Source of the DNA: Acidipropionibacterium timonense
GTDB lineage: Bacteria > Actinomycetota > Actinomycetes > Propionibacteriales > Propionibacteriaceae
Assembly: GCF_900605005.1 (NCBI RefSeq)
Contig: NZ_LR027558.1
Span: 1,374,263 to 1,421,242, forward strand
Length of the DNA stretch: 46,980 nt
Direction of reading: 5' to 3'
In this document: in pieces, positions 9,528 to 18,463 of the stretch
Layout of the letters: each line of letters starts with the position of its first letter
Position numbering within the stretch: position 1 is the first letter of the stretch
Notes under the pieces: generated by a model
What the model saw: the letters and a program-made list of their open reading frames with translations, nothing else
What the model was told of the DNA's origin: nothing
Database searches by the model: none
Made by a program: the position numbers and the translations under genes

Positions 9528-12500
9528 GGTCTCGAGCCTAGAACGGCGGCCAGGTCATCGGCGTCGAGAAGCTCCTGCGGCTCGACGGTCCGGTTGGCCC
9601 CGACGTGGTGGAAGACCGCCCGTACCAGGGCCGGGTCGAGCCCGCGTGCCTGCGCCCAGGCCAGTCGGTAGATCGCCAACTGGACCGGGTCGGCGGCACC
9701 CGGGCGCGAGGTCTTCCAGTCGACGACGACCTGTCCACCGGGACGATCCGGATCCTCGAAGACCGCGTCGAGCCTGCCCCGCACGACGTGGCCGGCGACG
9801 ACGACGGCGAACGGCTCCTCGACGGCGACCGGTTCCAGTCGCGCCCACCGGCTGGTCTCGAAGGCGTCCTTGAGTTGCTCCAGACCGGGCACGGTCGGCA
9901 CCGGCTCCTCGAAGAGCACGGACGCCGGGTCGAGCCGCCGGCTCACCCAGGCATGGAAGGCCGTCCCGATCGTCGCCCCCCGCGACACCGCACGCGGCAT
10001 CGGGCGGCGCAGCTCGGCCAGGAGGGCCTCGGGGTCGGCATGCAGTCCGACGACCTGGGAGGCGGTGAGTGCCCTGGGCAACTCGGTGGTCGGACGCCGC
10101 CGGTCCCGCGCCCGGGCCACGAGCAGCTCGGCGTCCTCCTGCCACCGGCGCACCAGCTCGGCCTCGGCGGGGTCATCGGGTTCGGGCAACCACACCTGCG
10201 ACCCCTCCGCCAACCACCCGACGACCTGCTCGCGCACGGCGGCCAGGCCGGTGTCGGCCCGCTGCGGCCAGGACGTGCCGGTGACCAGGTCGACCTCTCC
10301 GGGGCGCTCGGTCGCGGGCTCGACGACGGGCTGACCGACGACCTTCCCGACCGCGTCGATGTAGCTTCCGGCAGTGCGCGGCCGGGCCCGTCCCGGACTC
10401 CACTGGTGCCAGGAGCATCCCAGGACGTGCTTGGCGCGGGTGAGGGCGACGTACGCCAGCCGGTCCTCGGCGCCGACGGTCTCGGCCCTGAGGTCGTCCT
10501 TGAACCGGGCCAGGGCGTCCCGGTCCGCCCCGGACGGGCACGCGATGGAGGCGACGTCGCCGCGCACCCACGGCGGCAGCACGCCGACCTGGGTGACGAA
10601 GTTGTCGGCGCCGCGATCGGAGGGGAACACCCCGTGGGCCAGGTCGGGCAGCAGGACCATCGGCCACTCGAGGCCCTTGGCCCCGTGCACGGTCGACAGG
10701 ACGACGGCGTCGGGCTGGGTGGCCGGGTCGCGGTCCAGACCGGAACCGAACTGCTCCTCGGCATCGAGCCAGGCGAGCACCCCGGCCAGGGTGAGCTCGG
10801 GGTCGTCGAGGCAGGCCTGGTGCACCTGGGACCACAGGGCGTCCAGCTGCCCCTGGCGGGCCGCGCCACGAACCGGGTCGTCGGCGGCGATGTCGTCGGC
10901 CAGGCCGGTGACGCCGACCGCCCGCAGGACGAGGTCGTCGGGGCCGTCAGCGGCATGGTCGCCCATGGCTGCCACCTCCGCGGCGAGCATGCGGACCGCC
11001 CGGGCCAGTGTCGGCGAGTCCAGCAGTGGCCCGGGATCGTCGAGCGCGTCGGCCAGGTGCACCTGCGGTCGCTCCGTCGCGAGGTCGACGCCGTCCGCCA
11101 GCGCCCTGGCCCGGGCCAGCGTCCTGGCCCGGTGCGAGACCATCTCGAGCAGGTCGGCGCCCAGCCCCCATCGGGCAGCGGTGAGCAGGGTCGCCAGGGC
11201 GTCGTCGTCACGCCGGTCGACGACCAGCCGCAGGTGCGCGACGACCATGGCGACATCGGGCAGGCACAGCAGACCCGAGAGGTTGGCGACCGCGACCGGC
11301 ACCAGGCGCCCGGCCAGGGCGGCGTGCAGGTCGGCGATGTCGCTGTTGCGCCGCACGAGGACGGCGATCTGGCTCCACGACGCCACCTGCCCACGCTCGC
11401 GGGCCTCAACGACGGCGTCCGCCACGGCGGCGCACTCCTGGGCCCAGGTCTCGTGGTTCGAGACCGTGACCTCGCTCGTCGACGCCCGCTCCGTCTCCTC
11501 GGAGGGTCGGCGCAGCGCACCGACGACCCCGCCCATCTCCGCGCTGTCCCGCAGCGCGGCCGAGACGGCATTGGCACAGTCGAGGACGGTCTGGTCGGAC
11601 CGCCGGTTCTCGGTGAGGGTGAACGTCCTGGCCGGTCTCGCTCCGGACCCGTCGGCCCGCGGGAAGGCGCCGGAGAACTCGAGGATGTTGCTGGCCGCCG
11701 CCCCCCGCCAACCGTAGATGGCCTGCAAGGGATCACCGACGGCCGTCACCGGGTGCCCCAGACCGTCGGCGACCCGCTGCCCGGTGAAGAGTTCCCGGAG
11801 CAGTCGGGCCTGGCTCGTCGAGGTGTCCTGGTACTCGTCGAGGAGCACGACACGGTACCGGGACCGCAGCTCCGCGCCGACCTGTGGGCTGGTCTGGGCC
11901 AGCGCCACCGCCTCGTTGAGCCGGTCGGCGAACTCGACGAGTCCCAGGCGTGCCTTGCGCTGCTCGTAGGCCTCGACCAGGCCGACGAGTTCCTCGCGTT
12001 CCCGGGCCACCGCGGCAGCGTCGGCGACATCGGCATACGGCTGACCGCTCTTGCGGCCGGGGGCGGCCTCGAGGTCGTCGAGCCACTGTCGATTGCGCCG
12101 GCGCACCGTGGCGGCGTCGACCCCGTGGGCCGACATCTGGCCGGCCAGGGCGACGACGGCCCGGGCGATGGAGACCGGTCTGAGGTGGGAGGCCATGAGC
12201 GGTGCGCTCTGCAGTCCCCGGACGACCTCGTAGGCGATCTGGTGGCACCGGGCCGTCGTCACCAGACGCGCCCCGGAGTCGACCCCGATCCAGGCCCCGA
12301 ACTCGTCGACGAGGCTCGCGGCGAACCCGTCGTAGGTCTGCACGGTCGCTCCGGCGTCGGCCCGGGCCAGTCCGGCGTGATCGAGTCGTCCGGCGATCCG
12401 GTCGGCGAGTTCACGACAGGCCTTGCGGGTGAAGGTCAGCCCGAGCACCTGCTGGGGTTCGACCTGACCGGTGGCGACGAGCCAGACGACCCGCGCGGCC

Positions 12501-12628
12501 ATGACCGTCGTCTTGCCGGTGCCCGCCCCGGCGATGATGACCCCGGGTTCCAGGTCCGCGGTGATGGCCCTGCGCTGTTCGGCCGAGGGGGTGAAGCCGA
12601 GCAACTCGGTGAGGTCGACGTCGGTCAT
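9524..12628 (-). CDS. adnB: AdnB, lead motor-nuclease subunit of AdnAB
   Basis: This is a UvrD-like SF1A helicase joined to a RecB-family nuclease (1034 residues). AdnAB resects double-strand breaks in actinobacteria. Walker A GAGTGKT is at residues 34-40, motif II LLDEYQDTS near 264, motif III AVGDPLQAIYGWRGA follows, then VHGAKGLEWPMVLL and YVALTRAK. The nuclease core reads VVRGRLDAVF ... VVVDWKTSRPG (about 964). All motor and nuclease residues look canonical. The frame is open further upstream inside adnA, but the ATG at 12628 is chosen because ATGA overlaps the adnA stop and the UvrD fold starts there. It is coupled to nudC downstream by GTGA. Confidence 0.93.
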   Translation of the reverse strand: MTDVDLTELLGFTPSAEQRRAITADLEPGVIIAGAGTGKTTVMAARVVWLVATGQVEPQQVLGLTFTRKACRELADRIAGRLDHAGLARADAGATVQTYDGFAASLVDEFGAWIGVDSGARLVTTARCHQIAYEVVRGLQSAPLMASHLRPVSIARAVVALAGQMSAHGVDAATVRRRNRQWLDDLEAAPGRKSGQPYADVADAAAVAREREELVGLVEAYEQRKARLGLVEFADRLNEAVALAQTSPQVGAELRSRYRVVLLDEYQDTSTSQARLLRELFTGQRVADGLGHPVTAVGDPLQAIYGWRGAAASNILEFSGAFPRADGSGARPARTFTLTENRRSDQTVLDCANAVSAALRDSAEMGGVVGALRRPSEETERASTSEVTVSNHETWAQECAAVADAVVEARERGQVASWSQIAVLVRRNSDIADLHAALAGRLVPVAVANLSGLLCLPDVAMVVAHLRLVVDRRDDDALATLLTAARWGLGADLLEMVSHRARTLARARALADGVDLATERPQVHLADALDDPGPLLDSPTLARAVRMLAAEVAAMGDHAADGPDDLVLRAVGVTGLADDIAADDPVRGAARQGQLDALWSQVHQACLDDPELTLAGVLAWLDAEEQFGSGLDRDPATQPDAVVLSTVHGAKGLEWPMVLLPDLAHGVFPSDRGADNFVTQVGVLPPWVRGDVASIACPSGADRDALARFKDDLRAETVGAEDRLAYVALTRAKHVLGCSWHQWSPGRARPRTAGSYIDAVGKVVGQPVVEPATERPGEVDLVTGTSWPQRADTGLAAVREQVVGWLAEGSQVWLPEPDDPAEAELVRRWQEDAELLVARARDRRRPTTELPRALTASQVVGLHADPEALLAELRRPMPRAVSRGATIGTAFHAWVSRRLDPASVLFEEPVPTVPGLEQLKDAFETSRWARLEPVAVEEPFAVVVAGHVVRGRLDAVFEDPDRPGGQVVVDWKTSRPGAADPVQLAIYRLAWAQARGLDPALVRAVFHHVGANRTVEPQELLDADDLAAVLGSRP

Positions 12629-15600
12629 CGGCGTGCTCCGTTCTCGTCTCGTCGTGGCGCCGGCGCCGAGGCCCCGCCCCGGTCGGTGGCCCGGTCCACC
12701 GCAGGATCGGGGGGCACGAGGGCCGGGCAGCCGGCGCGCGCCGGGCAGGTGCCACACCCCTGGTTGGGCACGGCCCGAAGATCGGAGCCGAGCGCGACGG
12801 CCGCCGCCTCGTCGATCCGTGCCTCGATCCAGCTGGCACATCCGGGCACCGGCGTCGGGTACTCACTGGGCGGCCACGGGACGTCGTCGAGTGAGGGCTG
12901 CCGCACGACCTTGGGATCGACACCACCGCGTCCGGCGCCGCGCAACAGATGGACGAGTTCGGCCCCGCCGACGTCGACCGGACCCTTCCCGGCCGCGTCG
13001 GGGCGAGCGCAGCCGCCAGCGCGCACCGCCGCCTGGTACACCGCGATCTGCACCTCGTGGCTGCGCGCGACCAGGGGCGAGGTGCTGCGTCCGGTCTTGA
13101 TGTCGACGACGTGGAGACGGCCCTCGTCGTCCTCCTCGAGGCGGTCGATGGTTCCGCGCACGCGCACTCGCGCCGACGGCAGGTCGAGGACGACGTCGAC
13201 CGGCACCTCCGTACCGACAACGGTCCCCGGGCGACCTTCCAACCACCGGTCGAGGCGGGCGAGGGCCTCCTTGCCGGACTCGAGTTCGACCGGCCCCTGC
13301 CACGGCACCTCGAGGAGCACCTCGTCCCAGCGGTCCTCGAGTTCGGCCACGGCCTCCTCGAGGTTCCACGAGTTCGCCCGCGTCGCCGCGATGTCGTGGA
13401 CGAGAGTGCCCAGGGAACTCGCGACGGTGTCGGGGCCGCTGGCGCCCAGACGACGGGTGACGAACCACCGACGCGGACAGGTGAGCAGCTCACCGACGTG
13501 GGACGGCGAGAGGGTCACCTCGGGGTGTTCGGCGGGGTCACGGGACGCCCTCCCGGCCGCCCCGGCGACGCCGTCACGCCACCACCGACGAGGGTCGGCC
13601 TGGGGTACCAGCGGCACCCCCGCGTCGGTCCGCTCGGCGAGGCTGCACAGGGTCCTGGCCGCGTGCCTGCGGACCGTCACCGACACGGTGGGGTCGGTGA
13701 GGCTGCGTCGCAACTGCCCGACGAGGCCGCCGAGCCCGGCCGGGTGCTCACGCTCGTCCGCCTCCGGACGAGCGTCGACCGCCAGGTCGGCCACGGAGGT
13801 GAGGAAGGGCGAGGGCCCCACCCCTGACTCGGGATCGTCGACGCCGGCCAGCACGAGCAGGCTGCGTGCCCGCGAACAGGCCACGAGCAGCAGACGCCGC
13901 TCGGCGGCGACCGTCGTGCCCCACCCCGGCCGGGCGACCGGGCCGGCCGGCGACCACTCGTCGACACCGACGAGCGAGCCGGTGTGATCGGGCGCCGGCC
14001 AGACGCCTTCCTCCAGACCGCACACGACGACGACCTCGAACTCCAGGCCCTTGCTGCGGTGCGCCGTCATGACCGACACGCCACGCCGATCCTGGTCGGA
14101 CTCGCGGGCACGGTCGGCGGGGATCTCCTCCTCGCGCACCGAGCGGACGAGGCGCCGTGCCCCCGAGGCACCGACGAGAGTGTCGGCCCGCTCGGCCAGG
14201 TCGAACAGGGAGCACAGCCCGTCGAGCTCCCCGTCGGCGGTCGCGTCGCCCGCCAGGGCCCGGGCGCGAAGCTCACGGGACCAGTCCGACCCGTCCCACA
14301 ACCGCCACAGGGCGTCATGGGCGGCCACCCTGGCGGACAGATCGTCGGCGGCCCGACGCATCCGTGCCAGGAGGACGGCGCCCGACCGCACCCGTCTCGC
14401 CAGCCCGGCGGGCAGTCTCGGCGCGTCGTCGTCCCGGGGTCCCAGGAGCAGCCCCTCGAGCCCGTCCCAGTCGAGGGTCAGCCCGTGATGGACGGCCCAC
14501 TCCTCGAGCCGATGGCGGGTCGCCTGGTCCAGCCCCGACATCGGCCCGGCCAGCACGGCCGCCATCGACTCGGCCCCCGGCGACGTGCCGGCGGACAGGT
14601 CGGCACACAGGTCGAGGACCGCGAGCACCTGACGCACCGCGTGGACGTCCCACAGGACGACGTCGTCACGACTGCGGTGCACCGGGATCCCCTCGGCACC
14701 GAGCACCGTCACCAGGACGCCGAGGTCGCGTCCGTGGCGGGTGACCACCGCCATCTGCTCCCAGCCGACTCCCCGACGCAGGTGCGCCGCGCGCAGTCGC
14801 TCCGCGACACGGCGGGCCAATCGGGTCTGGCTCGACGCGGTGAGCAGCTCGGCCGATCCCGGGCCGACCGCCGTGCTCGGCACCCGACGCAGAGCTGCCA
14901 CGGGTTCGACGGGCAGGGCGTCCCGGAGCCGCTCGACCACCTCGTGCACCCCGGTGCCGCACCGCCGGTCGATGTCGAGGCGGTGCACCGCCGGGTCCGG
15001 GAAATCGGCCAGCACCTCGTCGAGCCGCTCGGACTGGGCGCCCCGGAAGGCGAAGATCGTCTCCTCGGGACAGGCGGTGAGCAGGGTCGGCACGCCGGCC
15101 CGGGCCAGATCGGCCAGCAGGGCGGACTGCGACCGGTCGCACTCGGTGAGGTCGTCGCACACGAGGAGGGCCGTGCTCGAGGTGAGCGAGGCGAGCACCG
15201 CCGGGTCGGTGAGCGCGATCCGTGCCCGATGCACCGCCTCGGCGTAGTCGAGCCCACCCTCGAGATCGAGGACGTCGAGGTACTCGTCGAGGAACTGTCC
15301 GAGCACCTGCCAGTCCGACCGACCGGCGGACCGACCTTGCGCCGAGAGGTCGGCCGGGTCGAGGCCGTGCTGGCGAATCGTCGCCGCCATGACGCGCACG
15401 TCCGAGACGAACCGGGAGGTCCCTGCCGCGGCGCGCAGCCCCGCGGGCCAGGCGTCCAGCCCGCGGGCGTCGATGAGCTCGCGGATCCGGAACTCCTGCT
15501 CCGGGGCGGTGAGCAGCCGTGGCACCGGTGTGCGCGGATCGTGCGCGGACAGGACGATCGACCGAGCCAGGGCGTGCACCGTCGTCACCCGCGGGTTGAG

Positions 15601-15837
15601 GTGGGCCCCACCCAGACGTGCCAGCAGCCGCGCCCGCAGGTCCTGGGCCGCCGATCGACTGTGGGCCAGCAGGAGGACCTCGGACAGGTCACCGCCCGAT
15701 TCCACGAACCGAGCGGCCCGCTCCAGACACACCGTCGTCCGGCCGGTTCCCGGGCCACCGAGGACGACGACCACCGGGGAGCTGTCCCCGAGGGCCTGCT
15801 CCTGTTGCTGTGACATGACGACGTCCATGGGGCCCAT
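12625..15837 (-). CDS. adnA: AdnA, trailing motor-nuclease subunit of AdnAB
   Basis: This UvrD-like protein with a C-terminal nuclease domain is the partner of AdnB. The nuclease part looks active: GTLVHDIAATR, VRGTIDRL, VVDIKTGR. It has the four-Cys Fe-S pattern of AddB/AdnA-type nucleases: a Cys in LLTCPRRWF and then CGTCPARAGC. The motor part is degenerate. Walker A reads GGPGTGRTT with Arg33 in place of the essential Lys (codon 15739-15741), motif II reads CDDLTECDRSQ instead of DExQ, and motif III reads ACPEETIFAFRGA without GDPxQ. The start is uncertain: ATGs at 15837, 15828 and 15816 and a GTG at 15909 are in frame, none with a strong ribosome-binding site. The length from 15837 is 1070 residues. 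Confidence 0.88.
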   Translation of the reverse strand: MGPMDVVMSQQQEQALGDSSPVVVVLGGPGTGRTTVCLERAARFVESGGDLSEVLLLAHSRSAAQDLRARLLARLGGAHLNPRVTTVHALARSIVLSAHDPRTPVPRLLTAPEQEFRIRELIDARGLDAWPAGLRAAAGTSRFVSDVRVMAATIRQHGLDPADLSAQGRSAGRSDWQVLGQFLDEYLDVLDLEGGLDYAEAVHRARIALTDPAVLASLTSSTALLVCDDLTECDRSQSALLADLARAGVPTLLTACPEETIFAFRGAQSERLDEVLADFPDPAVHRLDIDRRCGTGVHEVVERLRDALPVEPVAALRRVPSTAVGPGSAELLTASSQTRLARRVAERLRAAHLRRGVGWEQMAVVTRHGRDLGVLVTVLGAEGIPVHRSRDDVVLWDVHAVRQVLAVLDLCADLSAGTSPGAESMAAVLAGPMSGLDQATRHRLEEWAVHHGLTLDWDGLEGLLLGPRDDDAPRLPAGLARRVRSGAVLLARMRRAADDLSARVAAHDALWRLWDGSDWSRELRARALAGDATADGELDGLCSLFDLAERADTLVGASGARRLVRSVREEEIPADRARESDQDRRGVSVMTAHRSKGLEFEVVVVCGLEEGVWPAPDHTGSLVGVDEWSPAGPVARPGWGTTVAAERRLLLVACSRARSLLVLAGVDDPESGVGPSPFLTSVADLAVDARPEADEREHPAGLGGLVGQLRRSLTDPTVSVTVRRHAARTLCSLAERTDAGVPLVPQADPRRWWRDGVAGAAGRASRDPAEHPEVTLSPSHVGELLTCPRRWFVTRRLGASGPDTVASSLGTLVHDIAATRANSWNLEEAVAELEDRWDEVLLEVPWQGPVELESGKEALARLDRWLEGRPGTVVGTEVPVDVVLDLPSARVRVRGTIDRLEEDDEGRLHVVDIKTGRSTSPLVARSHEVQIAVYQAAVRAGGCARPDAAGKGPVDVGGAELVHLLRGAGRGGVDPKVVRQPSLDDVPWPPSEYPTPVPGCASWIEARIDEAAAVALGSDLRAVPNQGCGTCPARAGCPALVPPDPAVDRATDRGGASAPAPRRDENGARR

Positions 15838-16087
15838 CGAACCACCGGCCGGTGACAGTTCCGCGACGACGACGTCGCCGGACCGCTGGAGCCACCCCGC
15901 GGCTCGCACAGGACATTGCGACGCACCGCAGGTCCACGAGGAGTGACGATGTGAGAAGCTAGGGGAGCTGCCCTGCCGAGGACGGCGTCTCCGAATGGCG
16001 CCGTACGACGCGGCTCGCCGCTGGACGAGTCCACCGGCGGGACCGGCAGCAGGGGCAGTGGGCCCCGCCACGCTCGAAGGGATTCAC
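15838..16087. other. Divergent intergenic region adnA / cold-shock gene
   Basis: This 250-bp region separates two divergent transcripts and contains no convincing gene. GAAGCTAGGGG near 15955-15965 resembles a -10 region for the cold-shock gene, which would give that mRNA a leader of more than 100 nt. Long leaders are usual for csp genes. I see no clear -10 for adnA. The csp ribosome-binding site is GAAGGGATTC just before 16088. Confidence 0.35.
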
Positions 16088-16300
16088 ATGGCGACCGGAA
16101 CCGTCAAATGGTTCAACGACGACAAGGGCTACGGGTTCATCTCCGTGGACGGCGACGAGGCGAACGACGTCTTCGTCCACTGGCGGTCGATCGTCGACGA
16201 CGGCCACAAGCACAAGACGCTGCGCGAGGACCAGCGCGTCGAGTTCGACATCACCGAGGGTCCCAAGGGATACCAGGCCGAGAACGTGCGGCCTGCCTGA
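16088..16300 (+). CDS. Cold-shock domain protein (CspA family)
   Basis: This 70-residue single OB-fold nucleic-acid-binding protein is an RNA chaperone that binds single-stranded RNA and DNA. It begins [20 protein letters not shown], which contains the RNP1 motif (KGYGFI). RNP2 reads VFVHW instead of the usual VFVHF, a conservative aromatic change. Length matches the CspA family. The ATG is preceded by GAAGGGATTC. A strong hairpin directly follows the stop, so this is probably a monocistronic transcript. Confidence 0.95.
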   Translation: MATGTVKWFNDDKGYGFISVDGDEANDVFVHWRSIVDDGHKHKTLREDQRVEFDITEGPKGYQAENVRPA

Positions 16301-16307
16301 GACGTGA

Positions 16308-16333
16308 CCGCCGGGCCCCACGGGGCCCGGCGG
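16308..16333 (+). terminator. Terminator hairpin after the cold-shock gene
   Basis: CCGCCGGGCCCC (16308-16319) pairs perfectly with GGGGCCCGGCGG (16322-16333), a 12-bp stem with almost no loop, starting 8 bp after the stop. No T-tract follows, as is common in high-GC actinobacteria. Confidence 0.7.
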
Positions 16334-16362
16334 TGTCCGTCCAGCACGACCGAGAGGTACCC

Positions 16363-17394
16363 ATGTCAACGCCCATCGACCCCGACGGAGCCACCGCCGA
16401 GCAGGGTCACACCGAACCGGCCGGACCCGAGGGGATCGCGAGCCCGGAGCGCCTGTTCGTCGGCGCCCGCGCCCGCACCCGCTCCGACTTGGGGCTGCGC
16501 ACCGACGTCGGACTGCGTCACCCCACGAACCAGGACTTCCTCAGCGCCGACGTCGACGCCGACGACTGCCACCTCGTGCTCGTCGTCGCCGACGGCGTCT
16601 CGTCGACCGCCGGCGCCGAGCGCGCGGCGGCCATCGCCTCGCGTCACGTGTGCGCGTACCTCACCGCCGCCCTGGCCCAGGGCCTGCCCCACGGGGACGA
16701 CGCCGTCATCCGCCTCTTCGAACGGGCCGTCGACCGCGCCAACCGAGCCGTCCTCGACCCGCACACCGCCGATCCGTCGCAGCTCGGCCCCGACCGGGCC
16801 ACGACAGACCCGACGCCGTCCACCGACGACCCCGACGGCGCGAGCGCCGAGTCCCGGGACCACCTTGAGGACGACCCGCACGTCGCCATCGGTGCCTGCA
16901 CCCTGGCCGCGGCCATCTGCTCGAACGACCGGCTGCTCGTGGCCAACATCGGCGACACCCGCGCCTACTGGTTCCCCGGTGACGGGCGCGCCATCCGCCT
17001 GTCGACCGACGACTCGGTGGCCCAGGCCCAGATCGACCTCGGCATGACGCGCGAGGAGGCCGAATCCGGGGTCGGGGCGCACGCCATCACCAAGTGGATC
17101 GGGGCTCGTGCCACCGACATCACCCCGCGGGTCGTCGCCTACACGCCGCGCTCCCCCGGCTGGCTCCTGCTGTGCAGCGACGGGCTGTGGAACCATCTTC
17201 CCGATCCTGCCGACCTGGCGGCGGTGCTGGCCGGTTTCGTCTCCCGTGCTCCCCTGGTCGACGGCCGACCCGATCCCGACGCCATCGCCGGGATGCTCGT
17301 CGACCACGCGAATGCCTGTGGTGGTCAGGACAACGTCTCGGTCGCCCTGTGGCGGGCCGACGCCGTCCCGGCGCGGGCCGCGGTCGACGAGTGA
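16363..17394 (+). CDS. PP2C-family protein serine/threonine phosphatase
   Basis: This is a 343-residue metal-dependent phosphatase of the PPM/PP2C family. Metal-binding motifs are in order: NQD (Asp58), VVADGVSS (Asp77-Gly78), ANIGDTRAYW, LLLCSDGLW and GGQDN near the C-terminus. There is an acidic Pro/Asp-rich insertion in the middle (about residues 145-165). No membrane segment or kinase domain is visible, so it is a soluble enzyme of unknown substrate. The ATG follows GAGAGG. It sits between the csp terminator and DUF3107. The second metal motif DGVSS differs from the common DGVGG but is known in this superfamily. Confidence 0.85.
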   Translation: MSTPIDPDGATAEQGHTEPAGPEGIASPERLFVGARARTRSDLGLRTDVGLRHPTNQDFLSADVDADDCHLVLVVADGVSSTAGAERAAAIASRHVCAYLTAALAQGLPHGDDAVIRLFERAVDRANRAVLDPHTADPSQLGPDRATTDPTPSTDDPDGASAESRDHLEDDPHVAIGACTLAAAICSNDRLLVANIGDTRAYWFPGDGRAIRLSTDDSVAQAQIDLGMTREEAESGVGAHAITKWIGARATDITPRVVAYTPRSPGWLLLCSDGLWNHLPDPADLAAVLAGFVSRAPLVDGRPDPDAIAGMLVDHANACGGQDNVSVALWRADAVPARAAVDE

Positions 17395-17448
17395 AGCCGC
17401 ACGTCCCGTCCACGCCGACCCGTCGCGCCGTTCGCCAGCCGAGTGACG

Positions 17449-17480
17449 GTCCGGTTCCGGACGGGGCGTACCGGTAGGTT
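17449..17480 (+). promoter_or_regulatory. Leaderless promoter and palindrome of the DUF3107 gene
   Basis: TAGGTT (17475-17480) ends 7 nt before the ATG at 17488, the spacing expected when transcription starts at the start codon. A perfect palindrome GTCCGGTTCCGGAC (17449-17462) lies 12 nt upstream of the -10, where an activator or repressor could bind. No Shine-Dalgarno sequence is present. Confidence 0.55.
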
Positions 17481-17487
17481 GGTCGCC

Positions 17488-17715
17488 ATGGAGATCAAGA
17501 TCGGCATCACCGACATCCCGCGCGAGGTCGTCATCGACACCGAGACCCCGGCCGAGCAGCTCGAGCAGGAACTGCGCATCGCCCTGGCGGACGCCAACGG
17601 GCTGTTCACCGTCACCGACGCCAAGGGGCGCAAGGTCCTCGTGCCCTCCCGCGACATCGCCTACGTCGACCTGGGACAGCAGAACGCCCGTCAGGTCGGC
17701 TTCGGGACGCTCTGA
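17488..17715 (+). CDS. DUF3107 family protein
   Basis: This 75-residue acidic protein starts MEIKIGITDIPREVVIDT and contains RKVLVPSRDIAYVDLG, matching the actinobacterial DUF3107 family (M. tuberculosis TB9.4, Rv3208A as I recall). Its function is unknown. As in mycobacteria it lies next to a ferritin-like protein and a DEAD-box helicase. An upstream in-frame GTG/ATG would add about 15 residues, but the ATG at 17488 sits 7 nt after a -10 box and matches family length, so a leaderless start is preferred. Confidence 0.9.
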   Translation: MEIKIGITDIPREVVIDTETPAEQLEQELRIALADANGLFTVTDAKGRKVLVPSRDIAYVDLGQQNARQVGFGTL

Positions 17716-17742
17716 GCCGGCGACCTCACGTCACGGAGCCGG

Positions 17743-17761
17743 GCCCGGGACGCCCCCGGGC
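17743..17761. terminator. Convergent hairpin between DUF3107 and ferritin-like genes
   Basis: GCCCGGG (17743-17749) pairs with CCCGGGC (17755-17761), extendable by a G-U and a G-C pair. It lies between two convergent stop codons and could act in both directions. The stem is short, so confidence is moderate. Confidence 0.5.
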
Positions 17762-18430
17762 TCAGGGCTCCAGCCCGAGCCCGGTCATCCGTCGATCATG
17801 GTCGGCCAGGACGTCGGCCATGATCTCATTGATGGCGTCGAGGTCGTCGAGCTCGCCGCCGGCGGTGGCGGTGAGGGCGGAGGTGAGCGTCGAGTCGACG
17901 GCGGCGATCCGCTGGGCGACCGAGAGCACCTCGCCGACGAACTTGCGCGCGAAGAGGGAGGCCGAGGAACGGTCGGTCGCCGGGTCCTCGAGACGACGTC
18001 GCAACTCGGCGTCCCACCGGGCCCGCCCACCGGCCCCGAGCACGAGGCGTTCGGACCACGTGCCGTCGGCGGGCAGCATGGCGGCGTCGAGGTGCTCCTC
18101 GACCCGGGCGAGGAAGTCGCCGGCCAGGCCGACGAGGACGTGGTCACGCAGGAGCACCTGCACCCAGTCACGGCATGGCACGTAACCGGCCACCGAGGAC
18201 ACGAGGGGCTCGACCCGACGCAGGGCGGTGACCTCGTCGATGTGCGAGCGGGCCTCGTCGAGCTCCTCACCGATCTGTCGAGCCCGGTCGGCCACGAGGA
18301 ATCGGCCGGTGAGATCGGGGGCCATGGACATGCCGGCCACGATCGTTCCCAGCCGGCTCAACCCGGCTGCGCAACAGATGGCCCAGAAGCTTCTCTCCGC
18401 GTCCTTGGGGGTGCTCTCGTCGGTGCTCAC
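17762..18430 (-). CDS. Ferritin-like fold protein, MiaE_2 type
   Basis: This 222-residue helical protein resembles the actinobacterial ferritin-like/MiaE-type proteins encoded next to RhlE helicases (Rv3210c neighbourhood in M. tuberculosis). The family is named after tRNA-(ms2io6A) hydroxylase, a di-iron enzyme, but its activity is not established. I see scattered Glu/Asp/His (EELDEARSHIDEV, RVEEHLDAAM, EIMADVLADHDRR) that could hold metal, without proving a di-iron site. The start is GTG at 18430, 6 nt after a TAGCCT -10 box, implying a leaderless mRNA. It is divergent from the helicase gene. Confidence 0.75.
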   Translation of the reverse strand: MSTDESTPKDAERSFWAICCAAGLSRLGTIVAGMSMAPDLTGRFLVADRARQIGEELDEARSHIDEVTALRRVEPLVSSVAGYVPCRDWVQVLLRDHVLVGLAGDFLARVEEHLDAAMLPADGTWSERLVLGAGGRARWDAELRRRLEDPATDRSSASLFARKFVGEVLSVAQRIAAVDSTLTSALTATAGGELDDLDAINEIMADVLADHDRRMTGLGLEP

Positions 18431-18436
18431 AGTGAC

Positions 18437-18442
18437 AGGCTA
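18437..18442 (-). promoter_or_regulatory. -10 element of a leaderless promoter (ferritin-like gene)
   Basis: On the minus strand TAGCCT is followed by 6 nt and the GTG start at 18430. No ribosome-binding site separates them. Confidence 0.55.
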
Positions 18443-18463
18443 GGGGCCCGGTCGACCTCACGG

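Noticed and set aside
9605-13987. Very long open frame (1460 codons) on the plus strand opposite adnAB
   Set aside because: It is a shadow of the G/C-ended codons of adnB and adnA: it crosses their boundary, is rich in Gly/Arg/Pro/Asp, has no domain motifs, and the minus-strand frames contain complete helicase and nuclease motifs.
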